Assembly (NCBI GenBank): GCA_003367665.1
Contig: QKXI01000002.1
Location: 248,001 to 312,000, forward strand
Reading direction: 5' to 3'
Length of the DNA stretch: 64,000 nt
DNA from: Leifsonia sp. ku-ls
Lineage (GTDB): Bacteria > Actinomycetota > Actinomycetes > Actinomycetales > Microbacteriaceae
How positions within the stretch are numbered: the stretch's first letter is position 1; every line of letters begins with the position of its first letter. The notes beneath the pieces are model-generated. The model was not told the DNA's origin. It did not search any database and saw nothing but the letters and a program-made list of their open reading frames with translations. Below are positions 46,773 to 55,340 of the stretch, piece by piece. The position numbers and the translations under genes are program-made.

Positions 46773-47930
46773 GTGGGATCCACCCGTTTCGCGCGCCTCG
46801 GCGGCGTCGCGCTCCTCATCGCCGCCGGACTCGGCGTCCTGACCGCCGCACCGGCGACGGCGGCCCCGCCGGACGACCATCGGATCGTGACGTACTACCA
46901 GACGCACTACTACTCCGACGGCTCGTTCGTCTCGCTGCGGCCGCTGGTCGACCAGGCGACGGGCGTCACCGACGTCGTCGTCGGCGCCATCCACCTCAAC
47001 GCGACCCCGGGCGACCTGCACCTCAACGACTTCGCCCCGGACGACCCGTACTTCGACCCCGTGTGGGCCGACCTGGCGTACGTTCGCGCCCACGGCGTGC
47101 GGGTGCTGGGGATGCTCGGCGGCGCCGCCCCCGGCACCTTCACCCGACTGGACACCGACTTCGCGACCTACTATCCCGAACTGCACGACTTCATCGCGAC
47201 GTACGGTCTGGACGGCCTCGACCTGGACGTCGAGGAGCCCATGTCGCTGGCCGGGATCGAGCGCCTCATCGACCGGCTGCGGGCCGACTTCGGGCCGGAC
47301 TTCCTCCTCACGCTCGCGCCCGTCCCCGGCGCGCTCTCCGGCGGGAGCAACCTCTCCGGCTTCGACTACCAGCAGCTGTACGCCGACCGCGGCGACGACA
47401 TCGCCTGGTTCAACACCCAGTTCTACTGCGGCAACGGCGACCTCACCGGCACCGCCGGCTACGACGCGATCATCGCCAACGGCTTCCCGGCGAGCAAGGT
47501 CGTCGCCGGCACCATCACCAACGCCGGCAACTGCGGCTCCGGCTACATCCCGTTCGACACCGTCCAGCAGGTGACGCGCGAGCTGACCGCGAAGTACCCG
47601 GACTTCGGCGGCGTCATGGGCTGGGAGTACTTCAACAGCGACCCCGACGGCCAGGCCGCGCCCTGGCGTTGGGCCGCGCTGCTGCGCGACGCGATGATCC
47701 CGGCGCAGCAGCCCGGGTCCGGCGGCGCGGCCGTCCCGGCCGTCCCGGCCATGCCGGGGGCGACGGCCGTCGAGGACACGGCGGCCGCAGGCGGCACGAC
47801 GGAGCTGGCAGCGACGGGCGCCGACGCCCCTCCGCCCTTCGCCCTCGCCCTGGCGCTGCTCGCCGGCGGCGCCGCCGCCCTCGTGGTGCGCCGACGCCGC
47901 GCGCGCCGGGGGAAGGTGGGCGCCGCGTGA
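46773..47930 (+). CDS. Secreted, wall-anchored GH18 glycosidase (likely endo-beta-N-acetylglucosaminidase)
   Basis: This 385-residue protein has a signal peptide ending near ATAAPP, a GH18 barrel and a wall anchor. The catalytic DxxDxDxE motif is D147-x-x-D150-x-D152-x-E154 (DGLDLDVEE), with YYQTHYYSDGSFVSLRPLV at the start and WFNTQFYCGNGDL and MGWEYFNSD later. The C-terminus has a Pro/Ala/Gly linker, the sorting motif LAATG (345-349), a hydrophobic helix and RRRRARRG, typical of class E sortase substrates. GH18 includes chitinases and EndoH-type enzymes that cut the chitobiose core of N-glycans. The neighbouring alpha-mannosidases favour the latter. The GTG start follows TTAGGAAC. Confidence 0.85.
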   Translation: MGSTRFARLGGVALLIAAGLGVLTAAPATAAPPDDHRIVTYYQTHYYSDGSFVSLRPLVDQATGVTDVVVGAIHLNATPGDLHLNDFAPDDPYFDPVWADLAYVRAHGVRVLGMLGGAAPGTFTRLDTDFATYYPELHDFIATYGLDGLDLDVEEPMSLAGIERLIDRLRADFGPDFLLTLAPVPGALSGGSNLSGFDYQQLYADRGDDIAWFNTQFYCGNGDLTGTAGYDAIIANGFPASKVVAGTITNAGNCGSGYIPFDTVQQVTRELTAKYPDFGGVMGWEYFNSDPDGQAAPWRWAALLRDAMIPAQQPGSGGAAVPAVPAMPGATAVEDTAAAGGTTELAATGADAPPPFALALALLAGGAAALVVRRRRARRGKVGAA

Positions 47931-49171
47931 GGTTCGGCGTCAACTACACGCCTTCGGGGCACTGGTTCCACTCCTGGCTCGACTTCGACGAGCGCGCGGT
48001 CGCGGCCGACCTCGCCGCGATCGCCCGGCTCGGCGCCGATCACGTCCGCATCTTCCCGCTCTGGCCGCACATCCAGCCCAACCGCGCGCTGGTCCGCCGG
48101 AGCGCGCTCGACGCCGTCACGCGCACAGTCGACCTGGCCGGCGACGTCGGGCTCGACGTGAGCGTCGACGGGCTGCAGGGCCACCTGTCCAGCTACGACT
48201 TCCTCCCGGCCTGGCTCAGCACCTGGCACCGCAGGAACCTCTTCACCGACCGGGACGCCGTCGCCGGCGAGCGCGCCTACCTCACCGCCCTGGCCGAGGC
48301 CGTGGGGGAGCGGCCCAACCTGCTCGGCATCACGCTCGGCAACGAGGTGAACCAGTTCGCCGGGCCGCCGCATCCCGACCCGCACCCGGTCACCCCGGCC
48401 GGTGCGGAGAGCTGGCTGCGCGAGCTCCTTGACGCGGCCCGGCGCGGACTCGCGTCGCGGCCGGCGTTCGGGGTCACGCACGCCCAGTACGACGCCTCCT
48501 GGTACCGCGACGACCAGCCGTTCCTGCCGGCGCACGCCGCGGAGCTCGGAGACGCCACCATCGTCCACTCCTGGGTCTTCAACGGCGCCGCAGCCCTCGA
48601 CGGGCCGCTCGCCGACGCCTCCACCCGGCACGCCGAGTACCTGCTCGCGCTCGCCGCCGCCTGGCACCGAGAATCGGCGCGCCCGCTGTGGCTCCAGGAG
48701 GTGGGCGCGCCGACGACCGTGATGTGCGACGACGAGGTCCCGGCGTTCATCGAGCGGACGATCCGCCACGCCGTGCGCGTCCCCGGGCTCGCCGCCGTCA
48801 CCTGGTGGTGCTCCCACGACGTGTCGCGCGCACTGGCCGACTTCCCGCCGGTGGAGTACGACCTCGGCCTGCTCGACGCCGCCGGCCGCCCGAAACCGGC
48901 GGGCGAGGCGTTCTCGGCGCTCGCCGCCGAGCTGCGCGACGCGCCGCCCACTCGTCCCGACCCCGTCGCCGTCGAGCTCGACGACACCGACCCCGCCCAC
49001 CGCAGCGCATGCGCGCCCGGCGGCGCCTTCCACCGCGCCTGGCTCGCCGCCGCGGCCCCGGGCGGATCGCCGCAGGTGCTGCTGCGGTCGCGCCGCACGG
49101 ACGCGCAGCTGCTCGCCGCGCGCGGCATCGAGCGGATCATTCCCTCACCCGCGCCCCTCCCGATACCCTGA
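47927..49171 (+). CDS. GH5-like glycosidase (candidate beta-mannosidase)
   Basis: This 414-residue enzyme has a clan A barrel with the acid/base E140 in LGITLGNEVNQF and nucleophile E258 in LWLQEVGAP. The opening VRFGVNYTPSGHWFHSWLDFDERAVAADLAAIARLGADHVRIFPLWPHIQPN is distinctive and recalls the GH5_18 subgroup, whose bifidobacterial member cleaves Man-beta-1,4-GlcNAc from N-glycans. I make that subgroup call from memory of motifs, so it is tentative. No signal peptide is seen, so it would act on imported glycan. GTG overlaps the GH18 stop. The last 60 residues are a separate, less conserved tail. Confidence 0.8.
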   Translation: MRFGVNYTPSGHWFHSWLDFDERAVAADLAAIARLGADHVRIFPLWPHIQPNRALVRRSALDAVTRTVDLAGDVGLDVSVDGLQGHLSSYDFLPAWLSTWHRRNLFTDRDAVAGERAYLTALAEAVGERPNLLGITLGNEVNQFAGPPHPDPHPVTPAGAESWLRELLDAARRGLASRPAFGVTHAQYDASWYRDDQPFLPAHAAELGDATIVHSWVFNGAAALDGPLADASTRHAEYLLALAAAWHRESARPLWLQEVGAPTTVMCDDEVPAFIERTIRHAVRVPGLAAVTWWCSHDVSRALADFPPVEYDLGLLDAAGRPKPAGEAFSALAAELRDAPPTRPDPVAVELDDTDPAHRSACAPGGAFHRAWLAAAAPGGSPQVLLRSRRTDAQLLAARGIERIIPSPAPLPIP

Positions 49172-49210
49172 CACGCCGCCCCGTTTCCGACACCGTCACG
49201 AAAGGTCCCC

Positions 49211-52195
49211 ATGCACGACGACCCCGCCCTCACCGTCGGCCGCGTCACCCGCGTCCTCGGCGAGCGCATCCGGCCCGCCATCCACTCGCTGACCGTCCCG
49301 CTGGAGGTGGCGCGGCACGAGCTGCCGGGGGAGCCCATCCCGCCGGCCGACGGCCTCGCCCTCGACTTCACGGCCGACACCGCGGGCACGCCGTGGGGGC
49401 CGGCGTGGAGCACCACCTGGTTCCGCGTGCGCGGACGGGTGCCGGAGGAGTGGCGCGGACGGCGCGTGGAGGTCGTGGTCGACCTCGGCTTCGACATCAA
49501 CATGCCGGGCTTCCAGTGCGAGGCGCTCGTCTACCGGCCGGACGGTACGCCGGTGAAGAGCCTGAACCCGCGCAACCAGTGGATTCCGGTCACCGCCGAG
49601 GCCGCGGGCGGGGAGCAGCTGGAGCTGTTCCTCGAGGCGGCGGCCAACCCGGTGCTGCTCGACTACCACCCCTTCCTCCCCACCCGGCAGGGCGACATCC
49701 TGACCTCCTCGCCCGACCCGCTCTACCGCTCTCGGCGGTTCGACCTGGCGGTGTTCGAGGAGGAGGTGTTCGAGCTCTCCCTCGACCTGGAGGTGCTGCT
49801 CGAGCTGCAGGCGGAGCTGCCCGCGACCGGTCCGCGCCGCCTGCGCATCCTGCAGGCCCTCGACGACGCGCTCGACGTGCTCGACCTGCAGCGCATCGCC
49901 GAGACGGCGCCGGACGCGCGGGCGCGGCTGGCCGACGTGCTCGCGTCCCCGGCCGAGGCGAGCGCGCACCGCATCGCCGCCATCGGGCACGCGCACATCG
50001 ACTCCGCGTGGCTCTGGCCCGTGCGCGAGACGATCCGCAAGGTCGCCCGCACGGCCTCCTCGATGACGGAGCTGCTCGACGCCGATCCCGACTTCCGCTA
50101 CGGCATGTCGAGCGCGCAGCAGTACGAGTGGCTGAAGCTGCACCGGCCGGAGGTCTACGCCCGGGTGAAGGCGGCCGTGGCCGAGGGGCGGTTCCTCCCG
50201 CTCGGCGGAATGTGGGTGGAGTCCGACACCGTCATGCCGACCGGCGAGTCGATCGTGCGTCAGTTCGCCTACGGGCAGCGGTTCTTCCAGGAGGAGTTCG
50301 GCATCCGCTCCCGGGGGGTGTGGCTGCCGGACAGCTTCGGGTACTCGCCGGCGCTCCCGCAGCTGATGCGCCGGGCCGGGTTCGAGTGGTTCTTCACCCA
50401 GAAGATCTCGTGGAACCAGGCGAACGTCTTCCCGCACCACACCTTCCTCTGGGAGGGCATCGACGGCTCGCGGATGTTCACCCACTTCCCGCCGATGGAC
50501 ACCTACAACTCGCGTCTGAGCGGCGAGGAGGTCGCCAAGGCGACGCGGCAGTTCAAGGAGAACCGGGTCGCGACGCGCTCGATCGCCCCGGTCGGCTGGG
50601 GTGACGGCGGCGGCGGCACGACCAGGGAGATGGCGGCGAAGGCCCGGCGGCTGGCCGACCTGGAGGGCAGCGCCCGCGTGGCGTGGACGCATCCCGACGA
50701 CTTCTTCCGGGAGGCCGCAGCCGAGCTGCCGCATCCCGCCGTCTGGGTCGGCGAGCTCTACCTGGAGCTGCACCGCGGCACGCTGACCAGCCAGCACGCC
50801 ACCAAGGCGGGCAACCGCCGCGCCGAGCATGCGCTGGTCGAGGCGGAGCTGTGGTCGGCGACCGCCGCCGTCCGGCTGGGGCGGGCGTACCCCGACCACG
50901 AGTTGGACGCGCTGTGGAAGTCGCTGCTGCTGCACCAGTTCCACGACATCCTGCCGGGGACGTCGATCGCCTGGGTGCACCGCGAGGCGGCCGCCGAGCT
51001 CGCGCGCGTCGCCGCGGCGGCGCAGCGGCTGGCGCAGGAGGCCCGCGCGGCGCTCGCCGGCAGCGGGACGCGCGAGCTGGAGTTCGACCCCGCCACCGGC
51101 GCCGCGCTCGTCGTCGACGCCGCGCCCCCGATCGCGGCCGGCACGGTGACCGCGGTCGACGGCGGGTGGGAGCTCGCCAACGACGCCGTCGTGATCCGCC
51201 TCTCGGCCGAGGGCCTCGTCGTCTCGGCCGTGGACCGTGCCACGGGCCGCGACGCCGTGCCGGCCGGTCGTCCCGCGGCGCTGCTGCAGCTGCACCAGGA
51301 CTTCCCCAACATGTGGGACGCCTGGGACATCGACCGGTTCTACCGGAACATCGTCAGCGACGTGCGCGAGGTCGTCGCGATCGACGCCACGGTGGTGGAC
51401 GGCATCCCGACCGTCACCGTCGACCGTGCCTTCTCGCACTCGACCGTGCGGCAGACGTTCCGCCTCGTCGACCGGGCCCTGCACCTGGAGCTCGACGTCG
51501 ACTGGCACGAGACGGAGAAGCTGCTCAAGCTGGCCTTCCCGCTCGACATCGCGGCGACGCACACCGAGGCGGAGACCCAGTTCGGCTACCAGGCGCGCGT
51601 GACCCACGTGAACACGAGTTGGGAGGCGGCGAAGTTCGAGACCTCGATGCACCGGTTCGTGCTCGTGCGCGAACCGGGGTTCGGCGTCGCCCTGCTCAAC
51701 GACTCCCTCTACGGTTACGACACCACGCGCGATTCGACGCCCGAGGAGGGCGTGACGACGACCGTGCGGCTGTCGCTGCTGCGCGCCCCGCGGTTCCCGG
51801 ATCCGGAGACGGATCAGGGTCGGCACCGCATCGCCGTCGCCCTGCTCGTCGGGGCCGACCCGGTGTCGGCGACCGCCGCGGGCGCCGAGCTGAACGCGCC
51901 GCGCACGCGGACGGCCGGCGCGGCCCCGGTCGAGCCGCTGGTGCGCGTCGAGGGGGAGGGGCTGCGCCTGTCGAGCGTGAAGCTCGCGGCCGACGGCTCC
52001 GGCGACGTGATCGTGCGGCTCTACGAGGCCGCCGGCCGTCGCGCCGCCGGAACGCTCCATGTCGACTTCCCGCACACGAGCGTCGACCCGGTCACCCTCC
52101 TGGAGGAGCCGCTCGGCGAGGCTCCGGCTCTCCCGGCCCCGGTCTCCCTCTCCCTCACCCCGTTCGAGGTCCGCACCTACCGCATCCGCCGCTGA
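49211..52195 (+). CDS. GH38 family alpha-mannosidase
   Basis: This 994-residue retaining alpha-mannosidase has the GH38 zinc site H262 and D264 in HAHIDSAWLWP, and the nucleophile D374 in WLPDSFGYSPALPQLMRRAGF. Other signatures are SSAQQYEWLKLHRPEVY, GRFLPLGGMWVESDTVMPTGESIVRQ, the helix-bundle segment GELYLELHRGTLTSQHATKAGNRRAEHAL and LLLHQFHDILPGTSI. The C-terminal half has the usual beta domains with FGYQARVTHVNTSWEAAKFE. An N-terminal jelly-roll of about 150 residues (WSTTWFRVRG to VLLDYHPF) precedes the barrel. No signal peptide, so it is cytoplasmic. It starts 39 bases after the GH5-like gene and closes the locus. Confidence 0.95.
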   Translation: MHDDPALTVGRVTRVLGERIRPAIHSLTVPLEVARHELPGEPIPPADGLALDFTADTAGTPWGPAWSTTWFRVRGRVPEEWRGRRVEVVVDLGFDINMPGFQCEALVYRPDGTPVKSLNPRNQWIPVTAEAAGGEQLELFLEAAANPVLLDYHPFLPTRQGDILTSSPDPLYRSRRFDLAVFEEEVFELSLDLEVLLELQAELPATGPRRLRILQALDDALDVLDLQRIAETAPDARARLADVLASPAEASAHRIAAIGHAHIDSAWLWPVRETIRKVARTASSMTELLDADPDFRYGMSSAQQYEWLKLHRPEVYARVKAAVAEGRFLPLGGMWVESDTVMPTGESIVRQFAYGQRFFQEEFGIRSRGVWLPDSFGYSPALPQLMRRAGFEWFFTQKISWNQANVFPHHTFLWEGIDGSRMFTHFPPMDTYNSRLSGEEVAKATRQFKENRVATRSIAPVGWGDGGGGTTREMAAKARRLADLEGSARVAWTHPDDFFREAAAELPHPAVWVGELYLELHRGTLTSQHATKAGNRRAEHALVEAELWSATAAVRLGRAYPDHELDALWKSLLLHQFHDILPGTSIAWVHREAAAELARVAAAAQRLAQEARAALAGSGTRELEFDPATGAALVVDAAPPIAAGTVTAVDGGWELANDAVVIRLSAEGLVVSAVDRATGRDAVPAGRPAALLQLHQDFPNMWDAWDIDRFYRNIVSDVREVVAIDATVVDGIPTVTVDRAFSHSTVRQTFRLVDRALHLELDVDWHETEKLLKLAFPLDIAATHTEAETQFGYQARVTHVNTSWEAAKFETSMHRFVLVREPGFGVALLNDSLYGYDTTRDSTPEEGVTTTVRLSLLRAPRFPDPETDQGRHRIAVALLVGADPVSATAAGAELNAPRTRTAGAAPVEPLVRVEGEGLRLSSVKLAADGSGDVIVRLYEAAGRRAAGTLHVDFPHTSVDPVTLLEEPLGEAPALPAPVSLSLTPFEVRTYRIRR

Positions 52196-52211
52196 CCCCG
52201 GCCCCGCCGGC

Positions 52212-52275
52212 CCCGCCGAGTGGTGACATCTCGTCACCACTCGGCGGGAATAGCCGCGATTTCTCACCACTCGGC
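52212..52275. repeat. Interspersed palindromic element, copy 3
   Basis: This is the longest copy. The stem of 16 bp centres on CGAGTGGTGAC and GTCACCACTCG (loop ATCTC at 52228-52232), with flanking CCGC and GCGG also pairing. After 20 bases (containing GGGAATAGCCGCGATTTC) the third half TCACCACTCG follows at 52264-52273. It fills the gap between the convergent ends of the GH38 and htpX genes. Confidence 0.88.
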
Positions 52276-53159
52276 TAGAAGGAGCCGCCCATCTCGTGCA
52301 GGCGCTCGACGCGCTCGGGGATCGGCGGGTGGGTGGAGAACAGGCGCGCCATGAGGCCCGGCTTGAGCGGGTCGTTGATCCACAGGTGCGCCATGGACGA
52401 GTTCTGCTTTTGCATCGGCCGCCCGTAGGCTTCCAGCTTCTGCAGGGCGCTGGCCAGCGCGTCCGGGTGCCGCGTGGTCATCGCGCCGGTCGCGTCAGCC
52501 AGGTACTCGCGCTGCCGGGACACGGCCAGCTGCACCAGCGTCGCCACGAGCGGCGCGACGATCGCGGCGATCAGGCCGAAGACCAGCACCACCGGGTTGC
52601 CGCCGTTGTTGTTGTTGTTCCGGTTGCCGCCGAAGAACGCCATCCGGAGGAAGATGTCGGCGACGAAGCCCACGGCGACCGTGAGCCCGAACACGATCAT
52701 CCCGAGCCGGATGTCGTAGTTGCGCACGTGCCCGAGCTCGTGGGCCATGACGCCCTCGAGCTCCGCGTCCGTCATGATGTCGAGCAGCCCGGTCGTCGCG
52801 GCGACCGACGCGTGCTGCGGGTCGCGACCGGTCGCGAACGCGTTCGGGGCCGGGTCGTTCACGATGTAGACCGCCGGCATCGGCGTGCCGGTCGTGATCG
52901 AGAGGTTCTCGACGATGTTCCAGAGCCGCGGGTTGTCGGCCTTCTGGATCGGCACGGCCCCGGCCAGACTAAGCGCCTGGCTGCTCGCGACGTAGTACTG
53001 GAACAGCGCGTACAGCACCGCTCCGATGAGCACGACGACGAGGATGGTGTAGCTCTGGTAGATGTACGCCGCCAGCCATCCGAGCGCGCCGATCAGCACG
53101 AGGAACAGCAGGATGATGAAGACGGTATTGCGCTTGTTCCTGGCGATAGCCCGATACAT
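52275..53159 (-). CDS. htpX: HtpX-family membrane zinc protease
   Basis: This 294-residue M48 metalloprotease degrades misfolded membrane proteins. Two N-terminal helices (NTVFIILLFLVLIGALGWLAAYIYQ, ILVVVLIGAVLYALFQYYV) precede the zinc motif H140-E141-L-G-H144 (VMAHELGHVRNYD). Two further helices flank an Asn-rich loop (GGNRNNNNNGG), and the third zinc ligand region is REYLADATGAMTTRHPDALASAL. The C-terminus has LFSTHPPIPERVERL. I start at ATG 53159; the longer frame upstream is an artefact within lemA. It lies 7 bases after lemA and is in its operon. Confidence 0.95.
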   Translation of the reverse strand: MYRAIARNKRNTVFIILLFLVLIGALGWLAAYIYQSYTILVVVLIGAVLYALFQYYVASSQALSLAGAVPIQKADNPRLWNIVENLSITTGTPMPAVYIVNDPAPNAFATGRDPQHASVAATTGLLDIMTDAELEGVMAHELGHVRNYDIRLGMIVFGLTVAVGFVADIFLRMAFFGGNRNNNNNGGNPVVLVFGLIAAIVAPLVATLVQLAVSRQREYLADATGAMTTRHPDALASALQKLEAYGRPMQKQNSSMAHLWINDPLKPGLMARLFSTHPPIPERVERLHEMGGSF

Positions 53160-53166
53160 CGAGACC

Positions 53167-53733
53167 CTAGAACTGGACGCGCGGGGGCTCGGCGATCGCG
53201 GCGAGGTTGTCGACCTCGAAGAACTCGCGCTCGGTGAAGCCCAGCCGGCGGGCGAACAGGTTGTTCGGGAACACCTTGATCTTGGTGTTGAACTCCCGGA
53301 CACCGCCGTTGTAGAACCGGCGGCTCGCCTGGATCTTGTCCTCGGTGTCGACCAGGTCGGCCTGCAGCCGCAGGAAGTTCTGGCTCGCCTGCAGCTGCGG
53401 GTACGCCTCCGCCACCGCGAAGATGCTCTTCAGCGCCGTCTGCATGTGCCCCTCGGCCACGGACGCCTCGCCCGGCGTCTGCGCGGACAGCGTCTCGGCG
53501 CGCGCCTTGGTCACGGACTCGAAGACGCCCTTCTCGTGCGCCGCGTAGCCCTTCACCGTCTCGATCAGGTTGGGGATGAGGTCGGCACGGCGCTTCAGCT
53601 GGACTGTGATGTCGCTCCACGCCTCGTCGACGCGGACCTTCAGCGTCACCAGGGAGTTGTAGGTGGCCCAAAGGTAGATCCCGATGATCGCCACGATCAC
53701 GACGACGATGATGACCGGAATGAGCCATTCCAT
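53167..53733 (-). CDS. lemA: LemA family protein
   Basis: This 188-residue protein has one N-terminal membrane helix (WLIPVIIVVVIVAIIGIYLW) and a long helical bundle. Family signatures are YNSLVTLKVRVDEAWSDITVQLKRRADLIPNLIETVKGYAAHEKGVFESVTKARAE and AYPQLQASQNFLRLQADLVDTEDKIQASRRFYNGGVREFNTKIKVFPNN. LemA is commonly paired with HtpX and may form a surface complex with it; the exact role is unsettled. Its coding end is seven bases before the htpX start. Confidence 0.93.
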   Translation of the reverse strand: MEWLIPVIIVVVIVAIIGIYLWATYNSLVTLKVRVDEAWSDITVQLKRRADLIPNLIETVKGYAAHEKGVFESVTKARAETLSAQTPGEASVAEGHMQTALKSIFAVAEAYPQLQASQNFLRLQADLVDTEDKIQASRRFYNGGVREFNTKIKVFPNNLFARRLGFTEREFFEVDNLAAIAEPPRVQF

Positions 53734-53895
53734 GGTGGTAGAACTCCTTGCGTGACGGGCGACGGGCGTCGGTGTGCGCCGTCCACATCCTAGCTTTCGC
53801 GGACGCGGCGCTCACCGCGTTCCCATCACACTCGAAGCAAGCGCTTCGACAGTGGACAGCTGGGACGCGGTCGCGCCCGGGTGCACAATGGCGGG

Positions 53896-54543
53896 ATGAG
53901 TGAGCTCGCCGAGCGTCGTCGCCCCGGCCGTCCGCGCAAGGAGCGCGGCGGCGCGTCCGCGCGCTCCGCGATCCTGCGCGCGGCCGCCGAGGAGTTCGCC
54001 GAGCGCGGGTACGAGGCGGCCTCGCTGCGGGCGATCGCGCGGCGGGCCGGGGTCGACTCCGCTCTCGTGCACCACTACTTCGACGGCAAGTCGGACCTGT
54101 TCGCCGCGACGCTGGAGGCGCCGCTGCGTCCGGATCGCGTGCTGGACGTGGTGCTGGCCGGCCCTCGGGAGGCGGTCGGCGAGTCCCTCGTGCGGTACCT
54201 GCTGGAGCGCCTCGACGACGAGCGGGCGTCGCGGCGCATGCTCGTCATCCTGCGCACCGTGCTCGGCGGCGGGCCGGGGACGCGGATGGTGCGCGAGTTC
54301 CTCGTCCGCGAGGTGCTGTCGAAGCTCGCCGCGCTGAGCGACCGCTCCGACGCCGACCTCCGCGCGGAGCTCGCCGCCGCCCAGCTGGTCGGGCTCATCG
54401 TCACCCGGTATGCGCTCCGGGTCGAGCCGATCGCGGGGGCGTCGGCCGACGAGCTCGCCCGCCGGGTGGGACCGGTGGTGCAGTGGCACCTGTTCGCCGA
54501 CCCGCTCCCGCCCCTTGACGGCGCTGCGCCCGCGGGCGAATAA
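53896..54543 (+). CDS. TetR-family transcriptional regulator
   Basis: This 215-residue regulator has a basic start (RRRPGRPRKERGG) and a TetR helix-turn-helix (SARSAILRAAAEEFAERGYEAASLRAIARRAGVDSALVHHYFDGKSDLFAATL). The C-terminal part includes VVLAGPREAVGESLVRYLLERLDDERASRRMLVILRTVLGGGPGTRMVREFLVREV, as in TetR repressors of ABC exporters. I take ATG 53896 (MSELAERRRPG); GTG 53881 is an alternative. It ends 8 bases before the ABC ATPase gene and probably represses that exporter. Confidence 0.9.
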   Translation: MSELAERRRPGRPRKERGGASARSAILRAAAEEFAERGYEAASLRAIARRAGVDSALVHHYFDGKSDLFAATLEAPLRPDRVLDVVLAGPREAVGESLVRYLLERLDDERASRRMLVILRTVLGGGPGTRMVREFLVREVLSKLAALSDRSDADLRAELAAAQLVGLIVTRYALRVEPIAGASADELARRVGPVVQWHLFADPLPPLDGAAPAGE

Positions 54544-54551
54544 TTCAGCAC

Positions 54552-55340
54552 ATGATGAATTCGCCGAGCGCGGCGGAGCCCGCGGTGGTGATCGAAGGCC
54601 TCCGGGTGCGCCGCGGCCGGGTCGACGTGCTGCACGGGCTCGACCTGCACATCCCGCGCGGCCAGGTCGTCGGCCTCCTCGGCCCGAGCGGCTGTGGCAA
54701 GACGACGCTGATGCGTTCCATCGTCGGCGTGCAGCGGGTCAAGGCGGGAACCGTGTCGGTGCTCGGCCAGCCGGCCGGGTCGGCGACCCTGCGCCACCGC
54801 GTCGGCTACGTCACGCAGGCGGCGAGCGTCTACGACGACCTCACCGTCCGGCAGAACCTGGACTACTTTCGCCGGGTGCTCGGCGCCGGCCGTGCCGACG
54901 TCGACCGGGCGATCGAGGCGACCGAGCTGGGGGACTACGCCGGCCGCCTGGTCTCGTCGCTGTCCGGCGGCCAGCGCAGCCGCGTCTCCCTCGCCGCCGC
55001 CCTGCTCGGGTCGCCCGACCTGCTGGTGCTCGACGAGCCGACCGTCGGCCTCGACCCGCTGCTGCGGGTGGAGCTGTGGGCGCTGTTCCACCGGCTCGCC
55101 GACGCGGGCACGAGCCTGCTGATCTCGAGCCACGTGATGGACGAGGCCACCCGCTGCGACCGACTGGTCCTCATGCGCGAGGGCGCGATCCTGGCGGACA
55201 CGACGCCGGCCGAGTTGCTCGCCGAGACCGGCGCGGAGGACGCGGAGGGCGCGTTCCTGGCGCTGCTGCGCCGCCACCACGCGCGCCACGCGCTGCCCGA
55301 CACCGGCGCCGACCGCGGCATCGAGGAGGACGCGCGATGA
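54552..55340 (+). CDS. ABC-2 exporter ATP-binding protein
   Basis: This 262-residue ATPase has Walker A GPSGCGKTT, Q-loop GYVTQAASVYDDLTV, signature LSGGQRSRVSLAAALLG, Walker B LLVLDEPTVGLDP and the switch histidine in ISSHVMDEATRCDRLVLM. The signature order is that of DrrA-type drug and nodulation-type exporters. It starts at ATG 54552 and overlaps the permease gene by four bases. Together with the TetR gene this is a typical self-regulated multidrug exporter operon, but the substrate is unknown. Confidence 0.93.
   Translation: MMNSPSAAEPAVVIEGLRVRRGRVDVLHGLDLHIPRGQVVGLLGPSGCGKTTLMRSIVGVQRVKAGTVSVLGQPAGSATLRHRVGYVTQAASVYDDLTVRQNLDYFRRVLGAGRADVDRAIEATELGDYAGRLVSSLSGGQRSRVSLAAALLGSPDLLVLDEPTVGLDPLLRVELWALFHRLADAGTSLLISSHVMDEATRCDRLVLMREGAILADTTPAELLAETGAEDAEGAFLALLRRHHARHALPDTGADRGIEEDAR

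Noticed and set aside
49196-52270. Long minus-strand open frame opposite the GH38 gene
   Set aside because: The GH38 gene has all catalytic motifs; the antisense product shows only Arg/Asp/Val-rich low-complexity sequence.
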